Shown here: one piece after another, positions 17,170 to 26,533 of the stretch
How the letters are laid out: each line of letters opens with the position of its first letter
Position numbering within the stretch: position 1 is the first letter of the stretch
NCBI GenBank assembly: GCA_900318685.1
Contig: ONLL01000011.1
Coordinates: 35,488 to 99,487 of the forward strand
DNA from: an uncultured Prevotellaceae bacterium
GTDB taxonomy: Bacteria > Bacteroidota > Bacteroidia > Bacteroidales > Bacteroidaceae
Direction of reading: 5' to 3'
DNA length: 64,000 nt
Translations under genes and position numbers: made by a program
Notes under the pieces: model-generated
What the model was told of the DNA's origin: nothing
What the model saw: the letters and a program-made list of their open reading frames with translations, nothing else
The model's database searches: none

Positions 17170-18475
17170 CGGTCCTGTAGTGTACAAACATGAATGTGCG
17201 GTTCTGGTATCCGCCGTCATTGCTCACACGCTCAAACTTCAGCGGGGCCTGTACCGGCTTATAGCCGAAGCGTCCTTCAGCACCGTCGAACGTAGCACCG
17301 TATTTATGCAGTCCGCGCAGGAAGAACAACGCATGGTCGAAGCCTGTTAGTGCCAATGGGGGATAGAACGAGCTCATGCCCTGATAGAAGTTGGCACGAT
17401 ATTTCGCGGCAAGCTGATTCGACTGTTGGGGCGACAGACCGGCGAAATAAGGCGCAGGCACATGCATGTCATATTTGTGGAAGTTGGCCTGCTGAGTTTC
17501 CTCCAAGGCCAGCCATTCGGGATAGCCAACCAGTGACAGCTTAACACTGCTGTTGGAGGCCATCAGATCCTTCAGTTTGATGAAGATAACGTCGAGGTCA
17601 CTCGTACGGGCTGAGTTGAGCACCACAATGTTGTGACGCTGCAGGCTGAAGGCACTGGCAAACGAAGCGTTTGCAGATTTCATGCTCGTCAGGCTGTAGC
17701 CAATGTTCCTACCCTCCAGTTCCTTGCGCAACGCAGCAGTAAAGCCGCCTTTGGTGCTGTTCGGATCGTCACAGTCCACGATGACGGGATGGCTGTCCTT
17801 GAACCACTCCACCAGCCTCCGGGCAGTGCTCTCAGCCTGTGTTTCGGGGTCCTGATACACCTGGAAGATATGGCGGTTCGTGGCCAACTGAGGAGCATTG
17901 ATCGAGAACGGAATGACCAGCATTGTGCCATGCTGCTGGCAGAAGGCCGACAGTTGATCCATCTGCTTGGAGTAGAGCGGACCGAAAATGATGTCACATC
18001 GCGACGATTCAGCCTTGGCCAGCACACTTGAAATATCGCTGTTGTCGGGCGTGTTCCAAGCGAACACGTCCACCGAAATGCCCTCATGCTTCAGACTGTC
18101 GCAGGCCATCAACAAGCCTCGGTAGTACTCCACCATCCGTCTTCCGTCGCCATTCAGGTCGTGCAAAGGCAGCATCACGCCCATGCGTATCTGCCGCTCG
18201 CGCACATCATCGGCAGCGGCCGCCGCCTCCGTCGCAGCAACAGCCTCTGCCGAAGGAATGATGATTTTGGTTCCTTTTTTCAGCACATAATCAGGGCTCT
18301 CCATGCCGGGGTTAGCCCGTCTGAGCTGCTCCTCCGTAAGGCCGTTGGCACGGGCAATACCATAGATCGTCTCACCCTTCTTCACCTTATATGTCTGCAC
18401 CGACTGTGCAGAGGCACTTCCGACGGCCATCACCATCATGGCCGACAGAAGGAAATATCGTAATGTTAGTCTCAT
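17141..18475 (-). CDS. LysM domain plus periplasmic-binding-fold protein
   Basis: 444 aa. Signal peptide (1-23, ending SASAQ) and a LysM peptidoglycan-binding domain (about 26-73, YKVKKGETIYGIARANGLT). After an Ala-rich linker comes a type-1 periplasmic-binding fold (from about 93 onward), with GVMLPLHDLNGDGRRMVEYYRG as its first strand-helix. The arrangement recalls LppC/LpoA-type regulators or amino-acid binding proteins. It opens a three-gene unit with a barrel protein and a peptide transporter, which suggests a role at the cell wall. Confidence 0.8.
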   Translation of the reverse strand: MRLTLRYFLLSAMMVMAVGSASAQSVQTYKVKKGETIYGIARANGLTEEQLRRANPGMESPDYVLKKGTKIIIPSAEAVAATEAAAAADDVRERQIRMGVMLPLHDLNGDGRRMVEYYRGLLMACDSLKHEGISVDVFAWNTPDNSDISSVLAKAESSRCDIIFGPLYSKQMDQLSAFCQQHGTMLVIPFSINAPQLATNRHIFQVYQDPETQAESTARRLVEWFKDSHPVIVDCDDPNSTKGGFTAALRKELEGRNIGYSLTSMKSANASFASAFSLQRHNIVVLNSARTSDLDVIFIKLKDLMASNSSVKLSLVGYPEWLALEETQQANFHKYDMHVPAPYFAGLSPQQSNQLAAKYRANFYQGMSSFYPPLALTGFDHALFFLRGLHKYGATFDGAEGRFGYKPVQAPLKFERVSNDGGYQNRTFMFVHYRTDGKIDTITY

Positions 18476-18503
18476 AAACTACTGTCTTTTCTGTTTTCGC
18501 CTA

Positions 18504-18511
18504 CAAAAGTA
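18504..18511 (-). promoter_or_regulatory. -7 box of the LysM operon
   Basis: Minus-strand TACTTTTG, 28 bp before the start codon at 18475. Confidence 0.6.
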
Positions 18512-18595
18512 CGAAAAAATGTCGAATCAAAGAAAAGAAATCTGAAATTATGCCATAAAAAGGCGCAATTATCACCGTAATTCATCAGAATTAAC

Positions 18596-18603
18596 TAATT
18601 TTG
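18596..18603 (+). promoter_or_regulatory. -7 box of the GNAT gene
   Basis: TAATTTTG, 29 bp before the ATG at 18633. Confidence 0.55.
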
Positions 18604-18632
18604 CAGCACAAACAGTTCACATCCGACAGCAA

Positions 18633-19211
18633 ATGATGAAGCACACTTCAACAAGAAACATCCGTGAGACCCATCCCTCCGACATGCCGGCCATCATGGA
18701 AGTCATTCGGGCTGCAAAGGCCATCATGCGGGCATCAGGCAACTACGAGCAGTGGGCTGGCGACTACCCGTCTGAAGCCGTCATCACGTCCGACATCAAC
18801 AGCAATGGTGCATTCGTCGTCATAGACGACGGCCAAGTTGTGGCCTACTTCGCTTTCCTCCCGTCGCCCGAGCCCACCTATAGCACCATTTACGACGGCA
18901 AATGGCTCGACGATGCCCTGCCCTATCATGTCATTCATCGCATGGCAAGCTATCCGCACGTACACGGCATCTTCAGCAGCATCATGGACTACTGCTTCTC
19001 TCGCGAACCTAACATCCGCATCGACACCCATCGCGACAACACCATCATGCAGCACAACATCCTGAAGCACGGTTTCACCTACTGCGGCATCATCTACCTG
19101 CAGCGTGTCGACGAGGCTCACCGCTCTTCTGCCCCCACCTCCATCATCCGTCTGGCTTACCAGAAGATTACCGCTCTTCCCAATTCCAAAACGCCCCATT
19201 CTTCATTCTAA
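18633..19211 (+). CDS. GNAT-family N-acetyltransferase
   Basis: 192 aa. The opening (TRNIRETHPSDMPAIMEVIRAAK) is a typical GNAT start, followed by the strand around AFVVIDDGQVVAYFAF. The acetyl-CoA loop region is present but weak (HRDNTIMQHNILKHGFTYCGI). The acceptor is unknown. Monocistronic by its promoter; the sigma factor gene follows with its own promoter. Confidence 0.75.
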   Translation: MMKHTSTRNIRETHPSDMPAIMEVIRAAKAIMRASGNYEQWAGDYPSEAVITSDINSNGAFVVIDDGQVVAYFAFLPSPEPTYSTIYDGKWLDDALPYHVIHRMASYPHVHGIFSSIMDYCFSREPNIRIDTHRDNTIMQHNILKHGFTYCGIIYLQRVDEAHRSSAPTSIIRLAYQKITALPNSKTPHSSF

Positions 19212-19246
19212 GATATAAAATGGCGCACTGTTTCAAAAGGATTTAA

Positions 19247-19254
19247 TATATTTG
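19247..19254 (+). promoter_or_regulatory. -7 box of the sigma-factor gene
   Basis: TATATTTG about 43 bp before the ATG at 19298; no clear -33 TTTG. Confidence 0.45.
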
Positions 19255-19297
19255 TGCTCAAATTGAATAATTTCAGCATTAAGACTATATTATATCC

Positions 19298-20170
19298 ATG
19301 AGACAAATTAAGATAAGCCAAAGCATAACTGATCGTTCAGATGAATCGCTCGACAAGTATCTCGCAGAAATCAACCACATACCCCAGATCACTGCAGAAC
19401 AGGAGGTAGAATTAGCCCAAGCTATCAGAAAAGGAGGAAAGATGGGAAAGACTGCAAAAGACAAGCTCGTCACTGCCAACCTGCGCTTCGTCGTGTCTGT
19501 GGCCAAGCAATACCAGAACAAAGGTATCTCTCTCGCCGACCTCATCAACGAAGGTAACGTCGGGCTCATCACCGCAGCTGAAAAGTTCGACGAGACACGT
19601 GGCTTCAAGTTCATCTCCTATGCCATCTGGTGGATCCGCCAAAGCATCCTTCAGGCCATTTCCGAGTACAGCAATATTGTGCGCAGGCCTCTGAACCAGG
19701 TTGCCCTCAGCAGCAAGATCAAGAATGCCACAAATGAATACCTGCAGAAACATCAGCGCCATCCATCAGCAGAGGAGTTGAGCGACATCATATCAATGGA
19801 GATTGACAAGATAGAAAAGGCCATCCTCGCAGAGCCACATGTTACCAGCATCGATGCTCCCATCAAAGATGGTGAAGACACGGTGATGGCCGACATGCTG
19901 TCCTCTTCGTCCGATTTTGCCACTGACCGGAAGGTCAACCACGACTCCATGTGTGCCGACCTGATACAACTGATGTGCTCTGTTCTTAGCGACAAGGAGA
20001 AGACCATCGTCACCCAGAGCTTCGGCATTGGCTGTCAGGAGAGAGCACTCGACGATATCGGTCATGACATGGGACTTACACGCGAGCGTGTTCGGCAGAT
20101 TCGTGAGCGTGGACTCGACAAGATGCGTCAAAGTAACAATTCAAGAATTCTTCGTAAACATTTAGGATAA
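19298..20170 (+). CDS. RpoD-like (group 2) RNA polymerase sigma factor
   Basis: 290 aa, the short Bacteroidetes RpoD length without region 1.1. Region 1.2 (SLDKYLAEI), region 2 (ANLRFVVSVAKQYQNKGISLADLINEGNVGL and FKFISYAIWWIRQSI), region 3 and region 4.2 (GLTRERVRQIRERGLDKMRQS) are all visible. Compared with the well-conserved primary sigma factor of Bacteroidetes, several normally invariant positions differ (IVRRPLNQVALSSK where IVRLPLNQVGSLNK is usual; LSDKEKTIVTQ). It is therefore more likely an alternative paralog than the housekeeping factor. A phosphoesterase gene follows after 15 bp. Confidence 0.85.
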   Translation: MRQIKISQSITDRSDESLDKYLAEINHIPQITAEQEVELAQAIRKGGKMGKTAKDKLVTANLRFVVSVAKQYQNKGISLADLINEGNVGLITAAEKFDETRGFKFISYAIWWIRQSILQAISEYSNIVRRPLNQVALSSKIKNATNEYLQKHQRHPSAEELSDIISMEIDKIEKAILAEPHVTSIDAPIKDGEDTVMADMLSSSSDFATDRKVNHDSMCADLIQLMCSVLSDKEKTIVTQSFGIGCQERALDDIGHDMGLTRERVRQIRERGLDKMRQSNNSRILRKHLG

Positions 20171-20185
20171 AACATATTATTGACA

Positions 20186-20932
20186 ATGAACAAGAGCATA
20201 CTGATTATCCCAGACATCCATGGTCGTACCTTCTGGAAAGTGGCAATAGACTCGGGCGAGTACGGGAAAGTCATCTTCCTTGGTGACTATGTTGATCCCT
20301 ATGAAAGGGAGGGCATCTCAGTGAGCATGGCACTTAACAACTTCAATGAAATCATTGCCTTGAAGGAGCAGTACCCTGACAAGGTCATCTTGCTGTTGGG
20401 TAATCACGACCTACATTACTATTCTGAGCATTACTGCGAATTAGCGCAAAGCTCAAGATATAGTCACAAGGCAGCAATCACCCTTCAGCGGCTGTTCCAA
20501 GAGAAGAAAAACCTCTTTCAGCTTGTGTGGGAAACCGACCTCGACGGGAAGCACTATCTCTTCTCTCATGCCGGCATCAATCAGAGCTGGCTTAACAGGA
20601 ATATAGGACTCATCCGAGTACCAGACGAGAGACACTTAAATCGTCTCCTCCTCACCGATGAGGGAATTGAGACATTGGCGCAAGTCGGCAGCATCCGTTG
20701 CGGCAATTACCCCACTGGCAGCATTGTCTGGGCTGATGTCGACGAGATACTTGCCTCAGATCCGCTGCCTGGCACTTATCAGATTTTTGGTCATACCCAA
20801 CAGTATGACGGTCCCATCATCACTGCCGAGTTTGCATGCCTCGACTGCCGTGCCGCCTTCTCCCTTGATCAGAAAGGCGAGATCAAGCCCGTCACAAGAG
20901 TGGTTCCTTACAACGAGCAAATCATTTGGTGA
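20186..20932 (+). CDS. Calcineurin-like metallophosphoesterase
   Basis: 248 aa from the ATG at 20186 (a TTG two codons upstream is also in frame). The metallophosphoesterase motifs are in order: DIHG, GDYVDP, GNHD, then HAG and GHTQ for the last metal ligands. It hydrolyses a phosphoester or phosphoanhydride, possibly a protein phosphate or diadenosine polyphosphate; the target is unknown. It follows the sigma factor gene at 15 bp and may be cotranscribed. Confidence 0.88.
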   Translation: MNKSILIIPDIHGRTFWKVAIDSGEYGKVIFLGDYVDPYEREGISVSMALNNFNEIIALKEQYPDKVILLLGNHDLHYYSEHYCELAQSSRYSHKAAITLQRLFQEKKNLFQLVWETDLDGKHYLFSHAGINQSWLNRNIGLIRVPDERHLNRLLLTDEGIETLAQVGSIRCGNYPTGSIVWADVDEILASDPLPGTYQIFGHTQQYDGPIITAEFACLDCRAAFSLDQKGEIKPVTRVVPYNEQIIW

Positions 20933-21110
20933 TAATCTTTCCATTTAGGAAAGGCTTCCACTCCTCTGCTCCAAACGTGCCATCCACATACACAGTATCT
21001 TCAGGAGCCACAGTCTGATTCCAATGCTCCATGCCTCCTCGCCTTCATGATTGAGCGTGACAGGCTATTCCTTAACAAAAGTGCTGAATGTACTCATATT
21101 TATCCTTGGT
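20933..21110 (-). pseudogene. Decayed phosphoesterase-like fragment
   Basis: On the minus strand a short frame reads MEHWNQTVAPEDTVYVDGTF and then EEWKPFLNGKII, which resembles the middle of a small phosphoesterase. A different frame from 21098 begins MSTFSTFVKE and then stops. Frames are broken and no complete gene exists. It may be a relic or chance; the match is by pattern only. Confidence 0.25.
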
Positions 21111-21413
21111 TTCTGTTGTTAAAAGAAAGTGGCGCAATAATTGCAACGGATTTGTTGTTTCTATAGGGTTACCAATTATATTTGCGCACAGTTTAAATAC
21201 TGGCAAAAAGAGAGGAAGAATCGAAGTAATCCGTCACTACGGCAGCCACTTTCTGTAGTTTTCAATGAACTCGTTCATCGTTTTCTGTGTGCAAATATAT
21301 GGAAACGAAAACACAATAATGCACATTTTCATATCTATAAGTCATTTCTTCATCTTTCGCACTCTCCCCCGCTTCACGTACATTATTAATAAATAAGAAA
21401 AAGGAGTTCATCT
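21111..21413. other. Gene-free spacer before the AAA+ ATPase
   Basis: About 300 bp with no plausible ORF. Two TATATTTG boxes face each other (near 21177 on plus and about 21292-21299 on minus), so it may hold divergent or abandoned promoters. Otherwise nothing is recognised. Confidence 0.4.
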
Positions 21414-21462
21414 CTCATTCCTCATTTCACATTCCTCATTCCACATTCCTAATTTCTCATTC
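21414..21462. repeat. CTCATTY heptad array, 7 units
   Basis: Seven 7-bp units (CTCATTC, CTCATTT, CACATTC, CTCATTC, CACATTC, CTAATTT, CTCATTC) upstream of the AAA+ gene, sharing units with the array at 28802-28836. Confidence 0.9.
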
Positions 21463-21548
21463 ATACATATGAATCTCCCTCCGAGTTCCAATCATAATGC
21501 TATATTAGCAACCCGTAAAACAATCAAAAAAAACAGAGACGCAATATT

Positions 21549-23327
21549 ATGACAAAGAGACTGAAAATCCAGAAGAGAAACGCAATGGAGTTTGAAATGC
21601 GACAGGGCAGCCTCATGCCCGACCCGGACATGATCGACAACTACAAGGAGCCCGACACATGGACCATCATCACCGCACTGAATCGTGTCCTCGACATGGC
21701 ACGGGGCTCAGGGCTGTCCGACATGTTCTGGCAGTCGGTGCGCAATCCCCTCGCCTACCTGCGCAGCGAGCTGGGCATCAACGACATCCAGATTGTGGTC
21801 ATGGCGCTGCTCATCGAGGCCGGCGAACCGCTGTCGTGGAAGAAGATGGGCAACTTCCTCAACTGCTCACGCCTGCAGATGATGACCTACACCGAGGAAA
21901 TCGAGGAGATGGTGGCCAAGCGCTGGTTTGTCCATCGCCCCACCTGTGAGCTGGGCACCCACTTCGAAGGGTTCGCTCTGGCCCATGGCCTCATCACCGC
22001 CCTGCGCCACAACCAGATGTTCGTGCCCGAGAAGATCGACGGGCTCACCGAGCAGCAGTTCATCGACAAGCTCGAGGGCCACCTCGACAAGACCCTCTGC
22101 GACCACAAAGTCAGCTTCAGCGACGACGAGGAGTGGATGCTGCAGCTCATCAAGGCCAACCCCCACCTGCCCCTCTGCCACCATCTGCTGACGTTCGACG
22201 ACATCCACTGTCAGTCGCTGCTGCTGCTCATCATCTACGATTACGCACAGTGGGAGGGCTCCGACGGCGAGGGACTGCACCTCGAGACCTTTGCCGACCT
22301 CTACCCCGAGGAGTTCGAGTGCGACTTTATGCGCGAGAAACTGCGCGACGGCAGTCATTATCTCATGAGCAACGGATACATTGAGTACAAGTGTGTCGAC
22401 GGAATGGTCGACAACGAGCGGTATATGCTCACCCGCAAGGCCAAGACCGAGCTCCTCTCAGCCTATAAGCCCAGCCAGAAGAAGAGCAAGCGCGAACGCC
22501 GACGCGCACACGACCGTTTCCTCATGTCGCATACCACAATCAAGCCCAAGGCACTCTTCTACAACGACGCCGACCAGCAGCAGATCGACCGTCTCGCACG
22601 TATGCTCTCGCCCGAGAACTTCAGCGGCATCCAACAGCGCCTCGAGGAGCAGGGCATGCGCAAGGGATTCGCATGCCTGTTCTACGGGGCTCCAGGCACT
22701 GGCAAGACCGAGACCGTGCTCCAGCTCGCCCGACAGACTGGCCGCGACATCATGCAGGTCGACATTGCCGGCATGCGCGACAAGTTCGTAGGTGAGAGCG
22801 AGAAGAACATCAAGGACGTCTTCCAGCGCTATCGCGTCCTCTGTCGCAACTCCGACCTGCAGCCCATCCTCTTCTTCAACGAGGCCGACGCGCTCATCAA
22901 CAAGCGCACGGAGAACATACAGCAGTCGGTCGACAAAATGGACAACGCCATGCAGAACATCATCCTTCAGGAGCTGGAGGACCTCGAGGGCATACTCATC
23001 GCCACCACCAACCTCACCTCCAACCTCGACAGCGCCTTCGAGCGACGCTTCATCTTCAAGATAGAGTTCCACAAGCCCGACACCGAGGTCAAGAGCCGCA
23101 TTTGGCGATCCATGCTCAGCGAGCTCAGCGCCGACGAGGCACTGCAGCTGGCAATGCACTTCGACTTCTCGGGCGGACAGATCGAAAACGTAGCACGCAA
23201 GCGCACCGTCGACTACATCCTCTCAGGTCGCTATGCCACCCTCGACGAGCTTGAGACTTACTGCCGCGCAGAGCTCCTCGCAGGCTCCGGCCAGCGCAAG
23301 CACATAGCGGGATTCACGACCAAGTAA
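21549..23327 (+). CDS. AAA+ ATPase with winged-helix-like N-terminal half
   Basis: 592 aa. The N-terminal 300 residues are helical, with winged-helix-like segments (LLIEAGEPLSWKKMGNFLN and MSNGYIEYKCVDG). The AAA core begins at Walker A GAPGTGKT (about 380-387) and Walker B ILFFNEAD (about 440), in which Asn replaces the usual Asp. An arginine-finger segment FERRFIF and a sensor-2 region GGQIENVARK follow. The organisation fits chaperone- or remodelling-type ATPases of the SpoVK/CbbX kind. It is followed by a small unknown gene and a second sigma factor, suggesting a shared regulatory role; the partner is unknown. Confidence 0.8.
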   Translation: MTKRLKIQKRNAMEFEMRQGSLMPDPDMIDNYKEPDTWTIITALNRVLDMARGSGLSDMFWQSVRNPLAYLRSELGINDIQIVVMALLIEAGEPLSWKKMGNFLNCSRLQMMTYTEEIEEMVAKRWFVHRPTCELGTHFEGFALAHGLITALRHNQMFVPEKIDGLTEQQFIDKLEGHLDKTLCDHKVSFSDDEEWMLQLIKANPHLPLCHHLLTFDDIHCQSLLLLIIYDYAQWEGSDGEGLHLETFADLYPEEFECDFMREKLRDGSHYLMSNGYIEYKCVDGMVDNERYMLTRKAKTELLSAYKPSQKKSKRERRRAHDRFLMSHTTIKPKALFYNDADQQQIDRLARMLSPENFSGIQQRLEEQGMRKGFACLFYGAPGTGKTETVLQLARQTGRDIMQVDIAGMRDKFVGESEKNIKDVFQRYRVLCRNSDLQPILFFNEADALINKRTENIQQSVDKMDNAMQNIILQELEDLEGILIATTNLTSNLDSAFERRFIFKIEFHKPDTEVKSRIWRSMLSELSADEALQLAMHFDFSGGQIENVARKRTVDYILSGRYATLDELETYCRAELLAGSGQRKHIAGFTTK

Positions 23328-23366
23328 CTTCAGCGCCGGCACTCAGGCTCACCTCCACATCGAGTC

Positions 23367-23385
23367 CCCCTCCCTTTGGGAGGGG
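23367..23385. repeat. CCCTCCC/GGGAGGG hairpin
   Basis: Perfect 8-bp GC stem with a 3-nt loop downstream of the AAA+ gene. Similar hairpins are at 30423-30447 and 30650-30668. No T-run follows, so it is better seen as a dispersed element than as a terminator. Confidence 0.55.
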
Positions 23386-23479
23386 CGCCGACTGAGCTGC
23401 AAAAAGAATCGTCCTTTAAATAATTTTTAACAGAAAATCCTTGCCTAATTCAAAAATTTATCATATATTCGCATCACGA

Positions 23480-24052
23480 ATGATAAAGATAACAAAAACT
23501 ATCCAACAGCAAATTGAGAACATGACCACCGACGAGCTCCACACTCGTCTGGCTGAGTACATGATGCGCGACACCAGTCTGCTGCCGCCCTTAAAAGCCG
23601 TCGAGGTGCGTCTGGCCGACAACAACCGCGGCTGCCGCTACGAGGTGCTTCTCATTGACAGTGAGGGCAACGAGTTCATAGTGCCGTTCCACGACCGCTA
23701 CTCGCGGCTGATTTACATTTATGCCCTCCTCCATCCAAAGGGCTTCCAGCGTCGCCGTGTTGCTGCCGACAACTACCGTGAGCTCTGCCAGCTCTACAGC
23801 CAGCTCTACTTCCGCGATAGTGCTGCGCTGCTGCGCACCGTCGAGACCACCGACGGCGAGCGCCCTGGGCAGTTCATCAGCCAGTACGTAGCCCAGTCAC
23901 GCAAGGCAATACGCCAGGCCTCGCCCTTAGCCAAGCCTTTCGTGTTCGATCTCCCGCAGCGCCACAACGGGCGCCTGCTTATCCCCTTTGCAGCCAATGG
24001 CGGCACTGTCATTATCGACAGCTCTCTCACCACCAATCCGTTTAACCTTTAA
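23480..24052 (+). CDS. Unknown protein next to a sigma factor gene
   Basis: 190 aa from the ATG at 23480; 13 more residues upstream would need a TTG start. No signal peptide. A mixed alpha/beta protein with a patch of strands (GCRYEVLLIDSEGNEFIVPF) and a helical middle. It ends 10 bp before the sigma factor gene. The pairing could fit an anti-sigma factor or a small partner, but no family signature supports that. Confidence 0.6.
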   Translation: MIKITKTIQQQIENMTTDELHTRLAEYMMRDTSLLPPLKAVEVRLADNNRGCRYEVLLIDSEGNEFIVPFHDRYSRLIYIYALLHPKGFQRRRVAADNYRELCQLYSQLYFRDSAALLRTVETTDGERPGQFISQYVAQSRKAIRQASPLAKPFVFDLPQRHNGRLLIPFAANGGTVIIDSSLTTNPFNL

Positions 24053-24062
24053 CAAGCCTTTC

Positions 24063-24767
24063 ATGCAGCAAGACAAGAAGACCATTACCTTTACCGACCG
24101 CAGGGTCGACAGTGTTAAATGTTTCCTTAGGGAAATAAAGAAGTCGGAGCCTCTCACCAACGAAGAGGAGCACGACCTCTGGCAGCGTATGCAGCAGGGG
24201 AGCCTCCAGGCGCGCGAACAGCTCATCAACGCCAACCTGCCCTACGTTGTCACCGTTGCCAAGAAGTACGCAGGCACCAAGACCCCCTTCGAGGATCTCA
24301 TACAGGCCGGCTGCGAGGGTGTAGTGCGCGCAGCCGACAAGTTCGACGCCTCCTTGGGCTTCCGTTTTATCACCTTCGCCACTTGGCACATTGAGAACGA
24401 GGTGCAGAAGGCTGCCAACGACTACAAACGCCACAACCATCAGTCCATCGACGAGCCCGAGCGCTCCGACCTTGACGAAAGTGCTGCCCTCGTATGCCGT
24501 CTACAAGGAGCAGCGTCGTTCTCTGCCGACTGGCAGCTGCGCTATAGCGACGCCCTCCATGCCCTCGAGCGCCGCCTCGAGAAGCGCCAATACGGCTTCG
24601 GCGCTCTCCTTGCCGACTTGCACCAAATGCACCTCGACGGCTATACGCTTGCCGACTTTGCTCGCAAGCACCGCCTGAACAAGAGCCAAATGGCCCGTTT
24701 CCTCGCCGTTCTTAGCGAGGAAGCGGCTCCAACCCCCACTCCTCCCCGTCTCTCTCCAGCGGCATAG
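24063..24767 (+). CDS. Sigma-70-family alternative sigma factor
   Basis: 234 aa from the ATG at 24063. Region 1.2/2 is clear: FLREIKKSEPLTNEEEHDLW, ANLPYVVTVAKKYAG, FEDLIQAGCEGVVRAADKFD, FITFATWHIENEVQ. Region 4 is short and divergent (YTLADFARKHRLNKSQMARFLAV), and the C-terminus is Pro-rich. It is shorter and more diverged than the RpoD-like factor at 19298, so it probably recognises a special promoter set. It is cotranscribed with the unknown gene upstream. Confidence 0.78.
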   Translation: MQQDKKTITFTDRRVDSVKCFLREIKKSEPLTNEEEHDLWQRMQQGSLQAREQLINANLPYVVTVAKKYAGTKTPFEDLIQAGCEGVVRAADKFDASLGFRFITFATWHIENEVQKAANDYKRHNHQSIDEPERSDLDESAALVCRLQGAASFSADWQLRYSDALHALERRLEKRQYGFGALLADLHQMHLDGYTLADFARKHRLNKSQMARFLAVLSEEAAPTPTPPRLSPAA

Positions 24768-24874
24768 CTCTTTTACCACTACACATGGGCTACGCCTCCT
24801 TCGCCCATCGAAGAATTGCCAATTACCAACTCTACTTTTCCTCGAAATAATTTGCAGGTTTCGCAGAATTGTCG

Positions 24875-24882
24875 TACTTTTG
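24875..24882 (+). promoter_or_regulatory. -7 box of the secreted modular protein
   Basis: TACTTTTG with TTTG at 24851-24854, spacing 20 bp, an excellent Bacteroidetes promoter. The ATG is at 24935. Confidence 0.8.
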
Positions 24883-24934
24883 TAGCCTCAAACTGCAATA
24901 ATGTACTTTTTACTAACCATTAAAAAAAAGAACT

Positions 24935-26533
24935 ATGAAAAAGATCTTTACGCGCATGATGGTGCTCACAGCAGCACTCACATTCTCAAGTGTCGCAATG
25001 ACGGCTCAAGAGACTGACTACACCAGCTACATCGTCAATGCCGACCTGACAGGCACCAACGGATGGAATGCCGACGGCACGAAGGGCATCGACGGCAGCG
25101 GCATCGTGAAGTGTGGCAACAATGCCGTCTTCGACTTCAGCCAGACCATTGCCAACCTGCCTGCAGGACAGTACAAGCTGACGGCCAAAGCCGCCTATCG
25201 CTACAGCGGCAGCGAGCAGGATGAGTACGATGCCATGCAGACCGATGCCGTGACCAAGAATGCCAAGCTCTATGCCACCGTGGGCGAGGAAACCGTCAGC
25301 ACACTGGTGATGAACCGTTACGATGGTGCCTCTACGACCGACTATGCCAACGGCAGCGGATCAGTGATGGTCAACGGACTCTACGTGCCCAATTCATCGA
25401 ATGCCGTGAAGGCGTGGTTCGAAGCCGGACAGTATGTCAACGAAGTGACGTTCGACATGCCTGCTGACGGCAGCGTGACCATCGGCATCGCCAAGAGCGC
25501 TCAGCCCGAGGTGGGCGACTACACCGTGATCGGTCCCTGGACACTGACCCGTCTGGGCGACGTTCCTGGTGAGGCTCAGATCCTCGAGCAGACCATCGAC
25601 CACGAACGTATGGCGGGACAGGGCTACACTCCCTCCATTGCCACCGTCGACTTCACCGCAGCCAAGGAGTTCCTGGGTGTCGATGTCCTGAACACCGGCA
25701 TGCTCTACATCGAGAAGCCCAACGGCGAGCTCATCCTCTTCAATGCCAACAACGGTGCTGCTGACGGCTACGACGGATGGTTCAACGGCGAAGGCGCTCC
25801 CGAGAAGTGGGGATCCAACACCAAGGTCTGCGTGAAGTTCTTCCAGGCCATTTCTGACGGAAAGTTCGAGATCTGCGACATGAACGGAGCCGACGAGGTG
25901 GGCAAGACCTATACCGTAAAGTGGCAGCTCGTCAATGGCGAGAAGGCCGTTCGCTATACCATCAACGTCAACTTCATCCCCTATGTGCAGCCCGTCTATA
26001 CACCCGAGATCATCGGCGTAGTCGATGTCGACGTGACCATGAAGCCAGCCACTGCCTACGAAGGATCAACCGCTACGTTCGACGCAGCTGAGATTGCCAC
26101 GATGCTGGGGCTGGGCAGCCTGGCCGATGCCGACGAATACATCGTCAACGTCACCGATGGCAACTTCGTCGACAACACCACCGACGGATGGCGCAATGCT
26201 GATGGCGACGCTGCCACCTGGGGCTCTTCAGCGGGCATGGTCTGCGTGAAGTGCAACAATCCTGCATCTGGCACCATCGACTATCTGGGAGCTATCGACG
26301 ATACACACCAGGAGGGCGCCACCTACACTGCCAAGTGGGGCTTCGTCAATGCCGAGGAGAAGGCCGTAGTGCTCAGAGTCAACATCCTCTTCACCGATGG
26401 CGTGGCCGATGGCATCGCAGCCGTTGAGGGCACCAGCGAACCCGTCCAGGTGTTCAACCTCGCTGGACAGAAGGTGGAGAAGGCCGTCAAGGGACTCTAC
26501 ATCGTCAATGGTCGAAAAGTCGTGATGAAGTAA
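24935..26533 (+). CDS. Secreted modular beta-sandwich protein with C-terminal sorting-like tail
   Basis: 532 aa. Signal peptide (1-24, ending AMTAQ), an N-terminal galactose-binding-like domain (about 25-210), and two similar modules of about 110 aa (around 225-350 and 365-500) that share the pattern Asp-Gly-Trp-Phe/Arg-Asn-(Gly/Ala)-(Glu/Asp)-Gly ... Trp-Gly-Ser and VNxExKAV-(R/L)-(Y/V). The last 30 residues (VFNLAGQKVEKAVKGLYI then NGRKVV) match the tails of the proteins at 49136 and 50313, a type-9-secretion-like C-terminal signal. Glycan binding is plausible but not shown. Confidence 0.75.
   Translation: MKKIFTRMMVLTAALTFSSVAMTAQETDYTSYIVNADLTGTNGWNADGTKGIDGSGIVKCGNNAVFDFSQTIANLPAGQYKLTAKAAYRYSGSEQDEYDAMQTDAVTKNAKLYATVGEETVSTLVMNRYDGASTTDYANGSGSVMVNGLYVPNSSNAVKAWFEAGQYVNEVTFDMPADGSVTIGIAKSAQPEVGDYTVIGPWTLTRLGDVPGEAQILEQTIDHERMAGQGYTPSIATVDFTAAKEFLGVDVLNTGMLYIEKPNGELILFNANNGAADGYDGWFNGEGAPEKWGSNTKVCVKFFQAISDGKFEICDMNGADEVGKTYTVKWQLVNGEKAVRYTINVNFIPYVQPVYTPEIIGVVDVDVTMKPATAYEGSTATFDAAEIATMLGLGSLADADEYIVNVTDGNFVDNTTDGWRNADGDAATWGSSAGMVCVKCNNPASGTIDYLGAIDDTHQEGATYTAKWGFVNAEEKAVVLRVNILFTDGVADGIAAVEGTSEPVQVFNLAGQKVEKAVKGLYIVNGRKVVMK

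Noticed and set aside
19298-20170. Primary housekeeping sigma factor
   Set aside because: Differences at positions that are nearly invariant in the primary factor favour a paralog; not excluded.
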